Of a stretch of DNA of 64,000 bases, positions 62,465-64,000 are shown in pieces. Positions within the stretch are counted from its first letter, which is position 1; every line of letters starts with the position of its first letter. The notes below the pieces were generated by a model. The model was not told where the DNA came from, did not search any database, and saw nothing but the letters and a program-made list of their open reading frames with translations. Source of the DNA: an uncultured Bacteroidaceae bacterium (GTDB lineage: Bacteria > Bacteroidota > Bacteroidia > Bacteroidales > Bacteroidaceae); contig CAJOJA010000012.1 in NCBI GenBank assembly GCA_905234735.1, forward strand, positions 1 through 64,000, read 5' to 3'. The translations under genes were made by a program, and so were the position numbers.

Positions 62465-63338
62465 CTTCGCGTCCCTTGGCAATCTTGGCTATCATGCCCT
62501 GCAAAGCCTTGCCTGGACCGCATTCAACAAATTCTGTAGCACCAGCCTCGAGCATCGACTGCACCTCGGAGGTCCAGCGGACGCTTGCTGTCAGTTGGGC
62601 TATCAGGTTCTGTTTAATCTCTTCGGCATCGGTGTGTGCCTTTCCGTCCACGTTCTGGTAGATGGGGCATCGAGGGGTCTGAAACGTTGTGGCCTCGATG
62701 GCTTTCTGCAGTTCGTCCTTAGCAGGCTGCATCAGGGGGGAGTGGAATGCTCCGCCTACGGGCAGTGGAAGGGCGCGTTTTGCACCGGACTCCTTCAGTC
62801 GGTCGCAGGCTTCGTTGATGGCTTCCACCTCTCCGCTGATTACCAACTGTCCGGGGCAGTTGTAGTTGGCCGGAACCACGATTCCGCCCGTCTGCTCGCT
62901 CACCTCTTGGCAAATCTTCTCTACCACCTCGTCCGTCAGGCCTATGATGGCAGCCATCGTGCTGGGACGTGCCTCGCAAGCCTTCTGCATGGCTTGTGCA
63001 CGGGCAAACACCAGTCGCAGGCCGTCTTCGAAACTGAGTGCTCCAGCTGCTACCAATGCACTGAACTCGCCCAGTGAGTGACCTCCTACCATGTCGGGCT
63101 GGAAGTCCTCGCCCAGGCAGATGGCGCTGATGACGCTGTGCAGGAAGACGGCAGGCTGCGTCACGCGGGTCTGCTTCAGTTCATCGGCAGTGCCTTCAAA
63201 CATGATGTCGGTGATGCGGAATCCCAGAATTTCATTCGCTTTCTCCAGCAGGTCGTGTGCCTGCGTGTTGTTGTCGTACAAGTCTTTGCCCATGCCTGTA
63301 AATTGGGCTCCTTGGCCAGGAAATACAAATGCTTTCAT
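62442..63338 (-). CDS. fabD: Malonyl-CoA:ACP transacylase FabD
   Basis: FabD of 298 residues loads malonate onto ACP for fatty-acid synthesis. The nucleophile Ser88 is in GGHSLGE, the catalytic His in GGAFHSP (about 198), and the N-terminal FPGQGAQ loop is intact. It has a strong promoter and is the first gene of the ten-gene minus-strand run ending at 52.9 kb. Confidence 0.95.
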   Translation of the reverse strand: MKAFVFPGQGAQFTGMGKDLYDNNTQAHDLLEKANEILGFRITDIMFEGTADELKQTRVTQPAVFLHSVISAICLGEDFQPDMVGGHSLGEFSALVAAGALSFEDGLRLVFARAQAMQKACEARPSTMAAIIGLTDEVVEKICQEVSEQTGGIVVPANYNCPGQLVISGEVEAINEACDRLKESGAKRALPLPVGGAFHSPLMQPAKDELQKAIEATTFQTPRCPIYQNVDGKAHTDAEEIKQNLIAQLTASVRWTSEVQSMLEAGATEFVECGPGKALQGMIAKIAKGREDVVIRGL

Positions 63339-63385
63339 TGTCTTTTTACCTTAGGTTTACCTTAATATTATATTAAAAATCGGCG

Positions 63386-63416
63386 CAAAGTTAATAAAAA
63401 AAAGTCAAAGGGCAAA
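63386..63416 (-). promoter_or_regulatory. fabD promoter
   Basis: Minus strand: TTTG (63416-63413), 19 bp, TAACTTTG (63393-63386), with a leader of about 40 bases. Confidence 0.65.
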
Positions 63417-63452
63417 CTTATTTCACTGATTTCCCTCGAATCGGGCTTGATA

Positions 63453-63471
63453 TTTAACAATATATGTTAAA
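63453..63471. promoter_or_regulatory. Palindrome upstream of the small peptide gene
   Basis: TTTAACA-ATATA-TGTTAAA, a perfect 7-bp inverted repeat, ends 23 bp before the -33 box of the small peptide gene. It may be an operator. Confidence 0.4.
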
Positions 63472-63494
63472 ATCGGAAGATATTTAGCCAAAAA

Positions 63495-63526
63495 TTTGTT
63501 TTTTTGTTGAGTATTGTGTAATATTG
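63495..63526 (+). promoter_or_regulatory. Promoter of the small peptide gene
   Basis: TTTG (63495-63498), 20 bp, TAATATTG (63519-63526), one mismatch to TAnnTTTG. Start near 63533. Confidence 0.55.
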
Positions 63527-63574
63527 CAGACGATATAACTTAGTATTAACCAAAATCAAATGGGAGGACCGACC

Positions 63575-63694
63575 ATGAAAGACTGTGTTTTTGCCTACGA
63601 CGAAGCCTACGAGTTGGACAATGTGAACAACTGCGAGTACGACGAATTGTATGCCACTGCCGCAGGTGGCGAATCCTCGGTTTGGTATAATTAA
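63575..63694 (+). CDS. Small acidic peptide with C-terminal Gly-Gly (39 residues)
   Basis: The frame begins MKDCVFAYDEAYELDNV and ends YATAAGGESSVWYN. It has nine acidic residues against one Lys, two Cys (4 and 20), six Tyr and a Gly-Gly seven residues before the end, the shape of a leader plus short core. No signal peptide or membrane helix is seen. The ATG at 63575 is preferred because GGGAGG lies 7 bases upstream; an in-frame ATG at 63560 would add five residues (MGGPT). It has its own promoter and a palindrome upstream. Its stop shares TTAA with the stop of the oxidoreductase from the other side. No modification enzyme is in the window; a ribosomally made peptide precursor is only one idea. 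It may also be an unrecognised small cytosolic protein. Confidence 0.55.
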   Translation: MKDCVFAYDEAYELDNVNNCEYDELYATAAGGESSVWYN

Positions 63695-64000
63695 GACGTT
63701 CTTGGAGCGCTTTTGCCTCGGGTAAAGTCGGGGATTTCAATTAGTTTTCCGCCTTGTTCGGCCGACAGGGCTGTGAGTTCGGTGACGCACGACCATAGTG
63801 CGGCATCGTAGACCGATATGTCGGGTGCCTGTTCGTGGCGTAGATTGCTGATGAGGTGTCGGTCCATGATGTAGTTCATCAGGTTTTCGACACCCAGTCG
63901 GCGGCCTTCATCTATCAGTTGTCGGGTTTCTCTGTCGTGGTAGGCTTCGATGGCCGTTTCTGCATCGCGCCCCTGCAGGAGTGGGCTGCCATCCAGCTGG
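63691..64000 (-). CDS. Gfo/Idh/MocA family oxidoreductase, C-terminal part
   Basis: The frame runs in from the right edge of the window, so only the last 102 residues are seen: EAYHDRETRQLIDEGRRLG, VENLMNYIMDRHLIS, VYDAALWSCVTELTALS and the closing KLIEIPDFTRGK. This is the usual C-terminal end of Bacteroidetes Gfo/Idh/MocA NAD(P)-dependent dehydrogenases acting on sugars or cyclitols. The N-terminal Rossmann domain and any export signal lie outside. Confidence 0.8.
   Translation of the reverse strand, partial: QLDGSPLLQGRDAETAIEAYHDRETRQLIDEGRRLGVENLMNYIMDRHLISNLRHEQAPDISVYDAALWSCVTELTALSAEQGGKLIEIPDFTRGKSAPRTS

Overview
This window is chromosomal DNA from a member of the Bacteroidota, most probably a Prevotella-like species. 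The evidence is twelve promoters that fit or nearly fit the Bacteroidetes consensus (TTTG, about 20 bp, TAnnTTTG), families typical of the phylum (DUF4835, DUF3078, DUF6048, DUF6452, fused NfnAB, TPR-TM-HTH regulators), a T9SS-like C-terminal tail, and a dockerin-like PL11 lyase. Most genes lie on the minus strand in long, tightly packed runs.

Region by region. 1-2.75 kb is AT-rich and holds a decaying mobile element: a tyrosine recombinase that has lost its catalytic domain, and a DNA-binding protein of about eight excisionase/MerR-like HTH modules split by a one-base frameshift. It abuts the 3' end of mnmE. 2.8-10 kb carries mnmE, a nucleoside phosphorylase, a WD40-like exported protein, fused NfnAB and serS. 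10-16.5 kb carries an M13 peptidase, an exported Sel1-repeat caspase-like protease, a divergent lipoprotein and a serpin lipoprotein. 16.5-21 kb holds a three-module exported protein with a C-terminal sorting-like tail and a TPR/HTH sensor. 21-26 kb holds a GH115 remnant, an ABC-F ATPase, a sugar nucleotidyltransferase, queF and a HAD nucleotidase. At 26.0-26.2 kb the SRP RNA and tRNA-Thr(TGT) share one promoter.

26.5-31.5 kb has an S9 dipeptidyl-peptidase and mutS2. 31.5-45.9 kb is a minus-strand run: yidC, DUF1846, a DPP5-like S9 peptidase, DUF4835, recN, a protease-like TPR protein, tilS and the PL11 lyase. 45.9-52.9 kb holds a DUF3078 porin-like protein, engB, an AraC regulator and the plus-strand operon kdgK-kdgA-map-tsaD. 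52.9-63.4 kb is a ten-gene minus-strand run that probably starts at the fabD promoter and ends with an S41 protease. At 63.6 kb a 39-residue acidic peptide gene with its own promoter meets the 3' end of a partial Gfo/Idh/MocA oxidoreductase.

Taken together, the accessory content suggests a saccharolytic and proteolytic anaerobe: exported peptidases (M13, C14-like, two S9, S41) plus a serpin, pectin backbone cleavage (PL11) linked to KDG/KDPG catabolism, and a lost glucuronoxylan function (GH115 relic). The points most worth a second look are the multi-HTH/integrase remnant beside mnmE, the 39-residue peptide gene, a promoter module whose spacer is conserved at four sites, and the Sel1-caspase locus.
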